The notes: generated from the sequence alone by a model not told the origin. A stretch of DNA of 64,000 nucleotides from Chloroflexota bacterium (GCA_028872875.1 JAGWOC010000006.1:1-64000); one strand, 5' to 3'; shown: positions 49,148 to 58,202, counted from the stretch's first letter. Numbers and translations are program-made.

Positions 49148-50290
49148 ATGATCGACTTTTCTCTCACGGAGGAGCAGGAGCTGTTCCGCAAGGCCATCAG
49201 GACTTTCGCCGAGCAGGAAGTCGCCCCGATCGCCCGCGAGTACGACGAGCGAGAGGAATACCCGGTGCACGTCCTCAAGAAACTCGGCGAACTCGGATAC
49301 CTCGGCGCCTCACTCCCGGCCGATGCGGGCGGCGGAGGCGGCGGCATGATCGCCGCCGCGATCATGTCCGAGGAGATGGGGTACGTTTCCGCTGGCATCT
49401 ATCTGGGCGTGTACGTCCACGTGTTCCTGGCGCTCAACGCCATCGCACGCTTCGGTAGCGATGCGCAGCGACAGCGCTACCTTGAGCCAGGCATCCGCGG
49501 GGAAACGATCGGCGCCTGGGGATTCGCCGAGCCCGACGCCGGGTCCGACCCAGGGTCGATGACGACGCGCGCCGTCCGGGATGGCGACGACTACGTGATC
49601 AACGGCACCAAGATGTACATCACCAACGGTTCGATCGCCGACTTCGTCGTCGCGACGGCCGTGACGGACCCGAAGCTCGGCATGAAGGGACTGAGCCTCT
49701 TCGTCGTCGACACGGACACGCCGGGGTTCTCCGTCGCGCGAAAGCTGAAGAAGCTGGGCGTGCGGGCCTCGGACACCGCGGAACTCGCCTTTCAGGACTG
49801 TCGCGTGAGCAAGAAGGCGCTCCTGGGCGAGGAGAACGTGGGCTTCGCCAACGCCATGAAGACCCTGACTGCCGGCCGCATCGTCTCGGCCGCCTTCGCG
49901 CTCGGCACGGCGCGCGCCGCGTTCGATCAGTCCCTCGCGCACGTGAAGGGGCGGCACGCCTTCGGTCGGCCGGTCGGGCAGTTCCAGGGGATCCAGTGGC
50001 AGCTTGCGGACATGGCGCTGGAGATCGAGGCGGCGAGGCTGCTGATGCTCAAGGCGGCGTGGCTCTCTGATCGCGGCCTGCCGCACATCAAGGAAGCGTC
50101 GATGGCAAAACTGTACGCCACCGAGATGTGCGCGCGGATCACCGGTCAGGCCGTACTGCTCCACGGCGGCTCGGGCTACATGATGGACTCCGACATCCAG
50201 CGCTTCTACCGTGACGTCAAAGTCATGGAGATCGGCGAAGGGACGTCGCACATTCAGCGAAACACCATAGCGCGGCAGCTGGGGGTCTAG
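49148..50290 (+). CDS. Acyl-CoA dehydrogenase
   Basis: MIDFSLTEEQELFRKAIRTFAEQEVAPIAREYDEREEYP...GAWGFAEPDAGSDPGSMTTRAVRDGDDYVINGTKMYITNG...AFGRPVGQFQGIQWQLADMALEIEAARLL...LHGGSGYMMDSDIQRFYRDVKVMEIGEGTSHIQRNTIARQLG. Confidence 0.97.
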   Translation: MIDFSLTEEQELFRKAIRTFAEQEVAPIAREYDEREEYPVHVLKKLGELGYLGASLPADAGGGGGGMIAAAIMSEEMGYVSAGIYLGVYVHVFLALNAIARFGSDAQRQRYLEPGIRGETIGAWGFAEPDAGSDPGSMTTRAVRDGDDYVINGTKMYITNGSIADFVVATAVTDPKLGMKGLSLFVVDTDTPGFSVARKLKKLGVRASDTAELAFQDCRVSKKALLGEENVGFANAMKTLTAGRIVSAAFALGTARAAFDQSLAHVKGRHAFGRPVGQFQGIQWQLADMALEIEAARLLMLKAAWLSDRGLPHIKEASMAKLYATEMCARITGQAVLLHGGSGYMMDSDIQRFYRDVKVMEIGEGTSHIQRNTIARQLGV

Positions 50291-50321
50291 CCCTCGCAGC
50301 ATACGAAAGGAGAGCGACCCG

Positions 50322-50981
50322 GTGGCGTACCAACTGGCGAACCTGGAGCGCGACGGCAAGGTCGCGATCCTCACGCTCAACCGTCCGGAGAAGCGCAATG
50401 CGTTGAACACCGCGCTGCGCGACGAGATTCGGGCCGCCCTGGAAGAGCTGGAGGCGGACGACGCCATCAGCATCGCCGTCATCACGGGAGCCGGGCCGGT
50501 ATTCTGCGCCGGATTCGACACCAGCGAGTTCGCGACGGTGTCGCCGGCCGAGGTCTTCGCCGGCGAGTCGTCGCGCCGCTATCATCACCGGCTGCAGCAC
50601 TTCGACAAGCCGCTGGTCGCCGCCGTCAACGGCCCGGCCATGGGCGGCGGCTTCGACATCGCCACGCTGTGCGACATCCGCATCGCCGCCGAAGGCGCGG
50701 CGTTCGGGCACCCGGAGATCAAGTTCGGCGCGCCCACGCTGTTCGGGCCGCTGGCCGCGATCATCGGGGGCGGCATCGCCCGCGACCTGTGTTTGAGCGG
50801 CCGCCGCGTCGAGGCGCAAGAGGCGTGGCGCATCGGCCTCGTCAGCAAGGTCGTGCCCACGGAGCATCTGCTCGATGAGGCGAAGACCGTCGCCCGCACG
50901 ATCGCCGAGGCGCCCGCGGCCACGCTGCGGAGCGTGAAGACGAACATCCTCGAAGCGACGCCCTGGAAGTTCGGCGAGTGA
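50322..50981 (+). CDS. Enoyl-CoA hydratase/isomerase family protein (short, 219 aa)
   Basis: VAILTLNRPEKRNALNTALRDEI...VITGAGPVFCAGFD...AAVNGPAMGGGFDIATLCDIRIAAEGAAFGHPEIKFGAPTLFGPLAAIIG. Confidence 0.93.
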   Translation: MAYQLANLERDGKVAILTLNRPEKRNALNTALRDEIRAALEELEADDAISIAVITGAGPVFCAGFDTSEFATVSPAEVFAGESSRRYHHRLQHFDKPLVAAVNGPAMGGGFDIATLCDIRIAAEGAAFGHPEIKFGAPTLFGPLAAIIGGGIARDLCLSGRRVEAQEAWRIGLVSKVVPTEHLLDEAKTVARTIAEAPAATLRSVKTNILEATPWKFGE

Positions 50982-52162
50982 GCGGCCCGCTCGATGGCAT
51001 CCGGGTCTGCGACCTCACCATCGCGCAGTTCGGCGCACATGCCACCATGATGCTCGCCGACATGGGCGCCGACGTCGTCAAGATCGAGTCGCCGCGCGGC
51101 GGGGATCCCGGGCGCGGCATCGCGCTCCAGCCGGATGGAACATCCGCGTTCTTCCTCGCACACAACCGCAACAAGCGGAGCGTTGCGGTGAACCTGCGAC
51201 GTCCGGCAGGCAAGGAGATCGCCCGGCGGCTCGCGGCGCGGTCTGACATCTTCGTGCAGAGCTGGAAGCCCGGCGTGATCGAGCGATTGGAGCTCGACTA
51301 CGACAACATCAGGCGTGTGAAGCCGGACATCATCTACGCATCGGCAAGCGGCTTCGGTCCGCGCGGTCCGCGCGCGCACTTGGCGGCCATGGACATGGTC
51401 GCCCAGGCAGTCGGTGGGCTCGCGCTTGCGAACACGCCGCCCGGGTCGGACGAGCCGTCACCCGTCGGACCCACCATCGCGGACCAGACCGGCTCTCTCC
51501 TGCTGGCGTACGGCATCGTCCTGGCGTTGTTGCACCGCCTGCGCACGGGCGAGGGACAGCAGGTCGATGTCTCGCTGCTCGGCGCGCAGATGACGCTCCA
51601 GGCGTGGAACATCGCCAACTTCTTCCTCAGCGGCGAGCAGACGCGCGGGGGACGCAGGGACGCGATCTCACCACTGTTCACGTTTTATCGTGCCAGCGAC
51701 GGTTGGTTCGCCATCGCCATCATCGACGAGCGGCAGTGGCCGAAGCTGTGCCAGATCGTCGGGCGGCCCGAGCTCGCGACCGACACGCGTTTCGATGGAC
51801 GAGACGGGCGGGAGCGGCACAAGGGCGAGCTCATGGCCGAGCTGGATGCCGCGTTCGGCAGGCGGCCGCGAGACGCATGGCTCCGTGCCTTCGAGGCCGC
51901 CGATATCCCTTCTGGTCCCGTCAATGCATACGGCGACCTCGCCGCCGATCCGCAGGTGATCGCGAACGGCTATCTGGTCGAAACAATCGCCGGGACGCGC
52001 TCGACGCGTCTCGTCGGCCCCGCCGTCGAGCTCAGCGCGAGCCCCGCCAGCATCCGCCCGAAAGCTCCAGAACTGGGTCAGCACACCGAGGAGGTGCTCC
52101 TGAATCTCGGGTACGAATGGGACGAGATCTCCGCGCTCCGCGAAGAGCGCGTCATCCTTTGA
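50978..52162 (+). CDS. CaiB/BaiF family CoA-transferase
   Basis: GPLDGIRVCDLTIAQFGAHATMMLADMGADVVKIESPRGGDPGRGI...NRNKRSVAVNLRRPAGKEIARRLAARSDIFVQSWKPGVIERLELDYDNIRRVKPDIIYASASGFGPRGP. Confidence 0.96.
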   Translation: MSGPLDGIRVCDLTIAQFGAHATMMLADMGADVVKIESPRGGDPGRGIALQPDGTSAFFLAHNRNKRSVAVNLRRPAGKEIARRLAARSDIFVQSWKPGVIERLELDYDNIRRVKPDIIYASASGFGPRGPRAHLAAMDMVAQAVGGLALANTPPGSDEPSPVGPTIADQTGSLLLAYGIVLALLHRLRTGEGQQVDVSLLGAQMTLQAWNIANFFLSGEQTRGGRRDAISPLFTFYRASDGWFAIAIIDERQWPKLCQIVGRPELATDTRFDGRDGRERHKGELMAELDAAFGRRPRDAWLRAFEAADIPSGPVNAYGDLAADPQVIANGYLVETIAGTRSTRLVGPAVELSASPASIRPKAPELGQHTEEVLLNLGYEWDEISALREERVIL

Positions 52163-52200
52163 ATGGCATCGCAAGTTGTGAGAAGCAGGGAGGAACACCG

Positions 52201-52584
52201 ATGACCACAGCCAACGAAGCGACGATCCGCGAGTTCTGCGCCGCGTTCGCCCGGCGCGACGTGGATGAGCTGCTGACGTTCTTCACCGACGACGCCGTCT
52301 ATCACAACATGCCGATGCGCCCGGTGCAGGGCGAGGCGGCGATCCGCGGCGTGCTCGAGATGTTCCTCAAGCCGGCGCAATCGGTGGAGTTCGCGGTGCT
52401 CACGATTGGCTCGGCTGGCGACACCGTCTTCACTGAGCGCCTCGACACCTTCCTGATGGGCGACCGCCGAGTGGAACTGCCGATCGCAGGCGTATTCGAC
52501 TTGCGCGGCGGCAAGATCGCGGCATGGCGCGACTACTTCGACCTGGCCACCTGGACGAAACAGGCGAGCCCTCCGGCGGGCTAA
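52201..52584 (+). CDS. Limonene-1,2-epoxide hydrolase-like / SnoaL-like protein
   Basis: IREFCAAFARRDVDELLTFFTDDAVYHNMPMRPVQGEAAIRGVLEMFLKPAQSVEFAVLTIGSAGDTVFTERLDTFLMGDRRVELPIAGVFDLRGGKIAAWRDYFDLATW. Confidence 0.82.
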   Translation: MTTANEATIREFCAAFARRDVDELLTFFTDDAVYHNMPMRPVQGEAAIRGVLEMFLKPAQSVEFAVLTIGSAGDTVFTERLDTFLMGDRRVELPIAGVFDLRGGKIAAWRDYFDLATWTKQASPPAG

Positions 52585-52647
52585 GGAGGAGGCGATGGAG
52601 CAAGGAGCGATTCGTGTTCCCGTCAATGCGCCCGGCGGCGTACTCGG

Positions 52648-52890
52648 GGTGACTCCGGCGACGAGCTGCTGACGGAGGCGATGGCGTTCGCGCGGCGGCT
52701 CGCCGAGGGGCCGGCGGTGGCGATGCAGCTCGCGCAGCGGCTCGTCTACCGCGGCGCCGAGGGGACGGGCTGGCTGGAGGCGCTGGAACAGGCGAACACG
52801 GCGATGGCGATCGTCCAGTCGACGGAGGACGCGCGGGAGGGCCCGCGAGCGTTCGCGGAGAGCCGGGCGCCTAAGTTCACCGGGCGGTAG
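52648..52890 (+). pseudogene. Truncated duplicate of the 3' end of an enoyl-CoA hydratase gene (cf. 60790-61605)
   Basis: MAFARRLAEGPAVAMQLAQRLVYRGAEGTGWLEALEQANTAMAIVQSTEDAREGPRAFAESRAPKFTGR nearly identical to the C-terminus of the 60790-61605 protein; no upstream two-thirds of the gene. Confidence 0.85.
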
Positions 52891-53030
52891 CGCGGCGTTT
52901 CGGCCATCGGCGCCGTCGCGGGCGCTGGAGGGTGGAGGCGCAGGGCCGGTGGAGTTGGCGCCCCGCCGTGGCCGCGGCGGGGCCGTTGGCCCCTTGACCC
53001 ACGGGCGGGCGGCGATCAGGCTAGACACGC

Positions 53031-54032
53031 ATGGAACCGGAGCAGATCGCGGCGTACCTGCGCGCGCAGATGCCCGATGCGCGCGATGTCGCGGTGTCGG
53101 ACCTGGCGCGCATCCCGGGCGGGGCGTCGCGCGAGACGTGGATGTTCGACGCGCGCTGGTCGCGCGGCGGCGTGGCCGAGGAGCACGCGCTGATCCTGCG
53201 GCGCGACCCGCCGGCGAGCCTGCTCGAGAGCAACATCGGCCTGGAGTTCGCGCTGTACACGGCGCTGGCCGGGAGCGGCATCCCCGTGCCGCGCGTGCTC
53301 TGGCTCGAACGGGACGGCGCGGCGCTCGAGCGCCCGTTCTACGTCATGGAGCGCCTGCCGGGGGCGACGGACGCGCGCACGCTCGCCACGTCGCCGGAGT
53401 GGGCGGACGTGCGGCCGCTGGTAGCGCGCCAGAAGGCCGATATCCTGGCGAGGATCCACGCGTTCGACATCGCACGGCTGCCATCGCTCGAGCAGCCGGC
53501 GTCGCGCGAGGCGTGCGCGCCGCACGAGGTCGCGCGCTGGGAGCGCACGATGCGCGAGGACAGCCTGGAGCCGCAGCCGGTGCTGGAGATGGCGCTGAGC
53601 TGGCTCAAGCGTCACGAGCCACCGGCGCCGGAGCGGCTGGCGCTGGTACACGCGGACTATCGCACGGGCAACTTCCTGTACGACCGCAGCGGCATCACGG
53701 GCATCCTCGACTGGGAGATGGCGCACGCGGGAGACCCCATCGAGGACATCGGCTGGGTGTGCGTGAAGTCGTGGCGCTGGGCGGGCGATGATCGCGTCGG
53801 CGGGCTCTGCGGGCGCGACGAGTTCATCGCGACGTACGAAGCCGCCGGCGGCGTCAAGGTCGACCGCGACGCGCTGAAGTTCTGGGAGGTGCTCGGGAAC
53901 GTCAAGCTTGCCGTGATCTTCATCACCGCCACGAAGGCCGTCGTCCTGGGGCAGTCGCCGGACCTGTTGCTGGCCGTCACCTCCTTCATCAACCCGGGCA
54001 TCGAGGCGGAGATCATGGAGCTGATCGCGTGA
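53031..54032 (+). CDS. Aminoglycoside-phosphotransferase-like (APH/ACAD10-like) family protein
   Basis: RPFYVMERLPGATDARTL...LALVHADYRTGNFLYDRSGITGILDWEMAHAGDPIEDIGWVCVKSWRW. Confidence 0.93.
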   Translation: MEPEQIAAYLRAQMPDARDVAVSDLARIPGGASRETWMFDARWSRGGVAEEHALILRRDPPASLLESNIGLEFALYTALAGSGIPVPRVLWLERDGAALERPFYVMERLPGATDARTLATSPEWADVRPLVARQKADILARIHAFDIARLPSLEQPASREACAPHEVARWERTMREDSLEPQPVLEMALSWLKRHEPPAPERLALVHADYRTGNFLYDRSGITGILDWEMAHAGDPIEDIGWVCVKSWRWAGDDRVGGLCGRDEFIATYEAAGGVKVDRDALKFWEVLGNVKLAVIFITATKAVVLGQSPDLLLAVTSFINPGIEAEIMELIA

Positions 54033-54502
54033 GGCCGTATCCGGAGGAGGTGCTGCGGGCGGTGCAGGTCGGCATCATGGCGCACCTCGCGCCCGAGGTG
54101 CGTTCGGCGTACGGGCAGGCGCAGATCGCGTTCTCGATGCTGCTATTCATGGTCGTGCAGCGCGATGCCGACAGCGCCGCTGCCGACCTCGTCGACGACA
54201 GCCGGGCGTTGCGGGGGCTGCTGGCGGATGCGGACGCCGCGCTCGCGGCCGTCCACCGCGACGACGCGCGGGCCGCGCGCGAGCGGCTCGCGGCCCTCCC
54301 GGGCGCCGCGGCGACGCTGCGGCTGTCGGACCTGCGGGCGGAGAACACGGCGCTGCGCGGGGCGCTCGCCGATCTGGCACCGCTCATCGAGCCGGCCGCG
54401 GACGACGCCGCGCTGGCGCCCCTGCGGGACGTGCGGGCGGCCGTCTTCGACTATCTGACGGCCGACGCGAAGCGCCGCACGGTGCCGATCCTCAGCGGCT
54501 GA
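54029..54502 (+). CDS. Hypothetical protein, co-transcribed with APH-like gene
   Basis: 157-aa ORF with 4-nt overlap to the upstream gene; no recognised family. Confidence 0.65.
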   Translation: MRPYPEEVLRAVQVGIMAHLAPEVRSAYGQAQIAFSMLLFMVVQRDADSAAADLVDDSRALRGLLADADAALAAVHRDDARAARERLAALPGAAATLRLSDLRAENTALRGALADLAPLIEPAADDAALAPLRDVRAAVFDYLTADAKRRTVPILSG

Positions 54503-54533
54503 CGTACGCGGCGCGCGGCCCTACACTGGTCTT

Positions 54534-55100
54534 ATGATCGAGCAGGTTCGCGCGCGGCTGGCGGGCTACCAGCCGCGGTACATCGACGAGCCGGCACTGG
54601 CGCGCGCGGCGGTGCTGCTGCCGCTGTACGAAAACGGCGGCGAGACGCACGTGCTGTTCACCAGGCGGTCGGAGCTGGTGGAGCATCACAAGGGCCAGAT
54701 CTCGTTCCCGGGGGGCGGCTACGACGCGGCGGACGGCGACCTGCGGGTGACGGCGCTGCGCGAGACGTGGGAGGAGATCGGCGTGGCGCAGGACCACGTC
54801 GAGGTGCTGGGGCAGCTCGACGAGATGGTGACGGTGTCGGACTTCCTGGTGCGGCCGTTCGTGGGGCTGATCACCGAGCCGGGGCCGTACCCGTTCGTCC
54901 ACAGCGAGCACGAGGTCGCCGAGATCATCGAGGTGCCGCTGCGCCACCTGCGGGATGGCGCGAACGCCGTCGCGGAGCCGCGCACGTACCAGGGCCGCAC
55001 GGCCATGGCGTACACGTACCGGTACGGTGATCATGTGATCTGGGGGGCGACCGCGCGCATCCTGCACCAATTTCTGGAGCTCATCGCTCACGACGCATAG
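54534..55100 (+). CDS. NUDIX hydrolase, CoA pyrophosphatase (NudL)-like
   Basis: VLFTRRSELVEHHKGQISFPGGGYDAADGDLRVTALRETWEEIGV Nudix box. Confidence 0.93.
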   Translation: MIEQVRARLAGYQPRYIDEPALARAAVLLPLYENGGETHVLFTRRSELVEHHKGQISFPGGGYDAADGDLRVTALRETWEEIGVAQDHVEVLGQLDEMVTVSDFLVRPFVGLITEPGPYPFVHSEHEVAEIIEVPLRHLRDGANAVAEPRTYQGRTAMAYTYRYGDHVIWGATARILHQFLELIAHDA

Positions 55101-55136
55101 GCAGGAGTTCGCGGGCGGAGCCCGAGGAGGCAGTGC

Positions 55137-55319
55137 ATGGATCTGGTGTTGCAGTCGAGCGAGGTCGCGTTGCTGCTTCGCGTGCTGACGGAGGAGATCG
55201 GCGACCTCCGGGTGGAGATCGGGAAGACGGAGAGCCACGACCTGCGCGAATCGCTCAAGCGCGACGAGGCGGCGCTCCGGAACATCGTGCGGCGGCTGGA
55301 CCCGGCGTCGACGCTGTAG
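55137..55319 (+). CDS. Hypothetical 60-aa protein
   Basis: MDLVLQSSEVALLLRVLTEEIGDLRVEIGKTESHDLRESLKRDEAALRNIVRRLDPASTL; amphipathic helical; aggaggc upstream. Confidence 0.55.
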   Translation: MDLVLQSSEVALLLRVLTEEIGDLRVEIGKTESHDLRESLKRDEAALRNIVRRLDPASTL

Positions 55320-55340
55320 CGGCGGAGCTTCATCTCCGCC
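55316..55340. repeat. Short intergenic hairpin element (GTAGC-stem family), copy 1
   Basis: gtagcGGCGGAGcttcatCTCCGCC. Confidence 0.6.
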
Positions 55341-55352
55341 CTCGCGGAGCCT

Positions 55353-58202
55353 TCAGACGTCGAGGCGGAAGCCTTGGCCGCGCAGCGTGACGATGTAGCG
55401 GCGCTCGCCGCCGGCTTGGACGATGCGTTCGCGCACGCGCCGGACGAGCGCATCGAGCGCCTCCTCGGAGACGCCTTCGACGTGGGCATCGGGCCAGACG
55501 TGCGTGACGAGCTCCTCTCGGCCGATCACCTTCCCCCTGCGCTCGTAGAGGTACGCGAGCAGCCGGAACTGCTCATTGGACAGCCCCGGCCGCGCCTCGC
55601 TGCCGTGCACGTAGACGCGGCGCGTCTCCATATCGACGTGGAGCGCGGGCGGCGTCGCAGGTGGCGGCGGCGTGACAGGCGCAAGCGCATCCGGCGCCTC
55701 GCCGCCGGATGCGGACGCGCCCGCCGCGGCAGGACCGTGGCGGCGCCGGTACACGACGCCCCCGACGACGGCCGCGGCGATGGCGGCGAGCGCGATGGGG
55801 ATGCCGATGGCGAGCAGCATGCCGGTGCCGCGTGAACTGCGGCCCGCTGTCACCGCGACGGTCGACGGCGCGACGGACGTCGGCGGCGCGGCGGCGCCGA
55901 CCGTGAGCGCCAGCGCCTTCGAGGTGATGTCGGCGATGCTGGCGGTCACGGTGTACTTGCCGGGGCCGCCGGCGGCGACCTCGGCTACCGCCATGCCGTC
56001 GACGGTCTTCGCCGATCCGCCGGTGCTGACGCCGGATGCGTCCGTCAGGGTGAAGGACACGGCAGAACCATCGGGCACGGGGTCGCCGTTCATATCGACG
56101 ATGGGCCCGGCGACGAGCGGCAGCGTGCGCAGGTTGGCGACGGCGTTGGGGTTCTGCCCGTAGACGCTGACCCGGATGTCCTGCGACGGGTCGGGGCGGA
56201 CCGCGTCGTTGACGTTGTAGAAGATGCCGGCGATGTTGACCGGCGAGTGCCCCTTCGGCGTGATGTCGCCGTAGAGCGCGCGAAAGCCTGCCTCGATGGC
56301 GGCCTGCGTCTTGTTGTAGACGGCGAAGAACGCGGTGAGGCTGCTCAGCTCGGTGGAGCCGAGGTCGTACGGGACGTTGTAGGCGATCGCCACCATCGTC
56401 TTGTTGCGCAGGTCGACCGGCGGCGCATCGAGGAAGCGCTTGACGGCGCCGGATGCCGGGCGGGCATCGGGGTTGTATTCGGCAAGCGCGAAGATCAGCC
56501 ACGACGCATCGCCGACGGCTTTCGCCGTGGCGGCGTTCGCGGGGTCGGCGGGCTTGCTGAGCCAGGCGTCGAGCTCCCCGAAGCTGATGGTCGAGACATC
56601 CTCCGGTTTCAGGCGGCCCTGGCCGGCCGGGCCGTACAACGCGAGCAGCGTGTTCTGCAGGTCGAGCTTGGACTTGATGCGATAGGGGTAGCAGTCCGCC
56701 CAGCACTCGACGATCAGCACCTTCTCCGGCGAGATGGGGCCGCGCGGCAGGCGGGCGCGCAGCTCGCTGACGCTGGCCGGCTGCACGAGGGTCAGCGCGT
56801 CCTCGGCGAGCGACCGCATCTCGGCGTCGCCCTGGCCGGCGGCTGCGGTGGCGGCCGTGGGGTCGGCGAGCACCTGGCTGAGCTGGAGCTTCGGGTAGAG
56901 CTTGAGTTTGGCGGCGATGATGTGGCGGACGGCGTCATCGACGCGGCGCCGGAAGTCGGGGTCGGCGGCGTACTGCTGGCGCATGTAGAGGATGCTGTCC
57001 TGGATGACGGGGAGCTGGTTGTCCCTCCATCCGGGGTGCGCCGGGTCGTGGTAGAACTCGACGAACGGCAGCAGGTCGCTGCCGGCCATGAGCGCGTCGC
57101 GCACAACGGTGCGGTTCGGGAAGTCGGGTTGCCCCTGCTCCTGGGCGTACCACTTCTTGATCGCCGGCACGCCGAGCGAGTCGCTCATCATGAAGTGGTT
57201 GGCGCGCCAGCTCGAGAACTCGGGGAGCTGGAGCAGGGTCGTCAGCGCGGCGCGGTCGAGCGAGATCGGGCGGGTGAAGGGCGCGGGCGACGACGGCACG
57301 AAGTTCCGGTAGCGGATGTGCGAGACCATCATGCCGTCGGTCGTGCCGAGCGATGCGCCGGCCGCGACGCGGTCGACCTCGGCGAAGGGGGCGAGCTCCG
57401 TCTGGCGGAGCTGGTCGAGGGACTTGTTGACGGTCGGCACCTGGTCGTCCGTCGAGCGGTCGCTTTCGCCGTGGCCGGGGAAGTGCTTGGCGACGGTGAG
57501 CATGCGGCCGGCGCTGCCCTCGTGGACGCCGCGGACGAAGGCGCGGCCGAGCTCGCCGACCCAGGTGGCGTTGCCGCCGAACGAGCGTACGCCGATGTCG
57601 CCGCCGCCGCCCGAGCGCGGCGTATCGAGCACATCGACCGCGGGACCGAGGAGCATGTTGATGCCGGCCGCGGAGAGCTCCTTGCCGACGATCTGGCCGG
57701 TCGCCTCGGCGTGCTTCTTGCTCCAGGTGGCGCCGATGGTCATGTTGTCCGGGATCGCCGTGTAGCCGTTCGTCACGTTGGTGAGCGGGTAGAGGTCGCC
57801 TTCGTTGTCGGTCGCGATGAGGAGCGGGATGAAGTAGGGGTTGGCGGCGTCGCCGCGCCGCGTGGCCTCGTAGGCGCGCTGCTGGAGGCCGTTGGTGAGC
57901 GCCGCGATCTGGGCGGGCGTGTCGCCCCGGTTGACGATGTTGCCGTTGCTGGCGGTGACGAGGACCGAGCCCACCTTGAAGTCGCGGATGAGGGACGCGA
58001 TATCGGACGTCGCGGAGACGTCGCTACCGACGAAGTTGACCATCACGAGCTGCCCGACGCGCTCATCCACGGTGAGCGAGGAGACGACGCGATCGATCAT
58101 CGCGCTGTCGGGCCCGGGGGTCTGCGCGCGGGTGACAGCGGGGCGGTGCGCGCCGGCCAGTGCGAGCGCGAGCGCAACGGCGGCGAGCAACGCAAGGCGC
58201 AT
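55353..58202 (-). CDS. Signal peptide-GH3-Ig-like-TM-winged-helix (OmpR/PhoB-type DNA-binding) fusion protein
   Basis: MRLALLAAVALALALAGAHRP...; GH3 VAKHFPGHGESDRSTDDQVPTV and MMSDSLGVPAIKKW; Ig-like region; TM GMLLAIGIPIALAAIAAAVVGGVVYRRRHG; C-term LSNEQFRLLAYLYERRGKVIGREELVTHVWPDAHVEGVSEEALDALVRRVRERIVQAGGERRYIVTLRGQGFRL. ORF open to 58268. Confidence 0.9.
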   Translation of the reverse strand: MRLALLAAVALALALAGAHRPAVTRAQTPGPDSAMIDRVVSSLTVDERVGQLVMVNFVGSDVSATSDIASLIRDFKVGSVLVTASNGNIVNRGDTPAQIAALTNGLQQRAYEATRRGDAANPYFIPLLIATDNEGDLYPLTNVTNGYTAIPDNMTIGATWSKKHAEATGQIVGKELSAAGINMLLGPAVDVLDTPRSGGGGDIGVRSFGGNATWVGELGRAFVRGVHEGSAGRMLTVAKHFPGHGESDRSTDDQVPTVNKSLDQLRQTELAPFAEVDRVAAGASLGTTDGMMVSHIRYRNFVPSSPAPFTRPISLDRAALTTLLQLPEFSSWRANHFMMSDSLGVPAIKKWYAQEQGQPDFPNRTVVRDALMAGSDLLPFVEFYHDPAHPGWRDNQLPVIQDSILYMRQQYAADPDFRRRVDDAVRHIIAAKLKLYPKLQLSQVLADPTAATAAAGQGDAEMRSLAEDALTLVQPASVSELRARLPRGPISPEKVLIVECWADCYPYRIKSKLDLQNTLLALYGPAGQGRLKPEDVSTISFGELDAWLSKPADPANAATAKAVGDASWLIFALAEYNPDARPASGAVKRFLDAPPVDLRNKTMVAIAYNVPYDLGSTELSSLTAFFAVYNKTQAAIEAGFRALYGDITPKGHSPVNIAGIFYNVNDAVRPDPSQDIRVSVYGQNPNAVANLRTLPLVAGPIVDMNGDPVPDGSAVSFTLTDASGVSTGGSAKTVDGMAVAEVAAGGPGKYTVTASIADITSKALALTVGAAAPPTSVAPSTVAVTAGRSSRGTGMLLAIGIPIALAAIAAAVVGGVVYRRRHGPAAAGASASGGEAPDALAPVTPPPPATPPALHVDMETRRVYVHGSEARPGLSNEQFRLLAYLYERRGKVIGREELVTHVWPDAHVEGVSEEALDALVRRVRERIVQAGGERRYIVTLRGQGFRLDV

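Noticed and set aside
50322-50981. Short enoyl-CoA hydratase considered as a pseudogene
   Set aside because: Core crotonase motifs are intact and its stop is translationally coupled to the CaiB/BaiF gene, so it looks like a functional short form.
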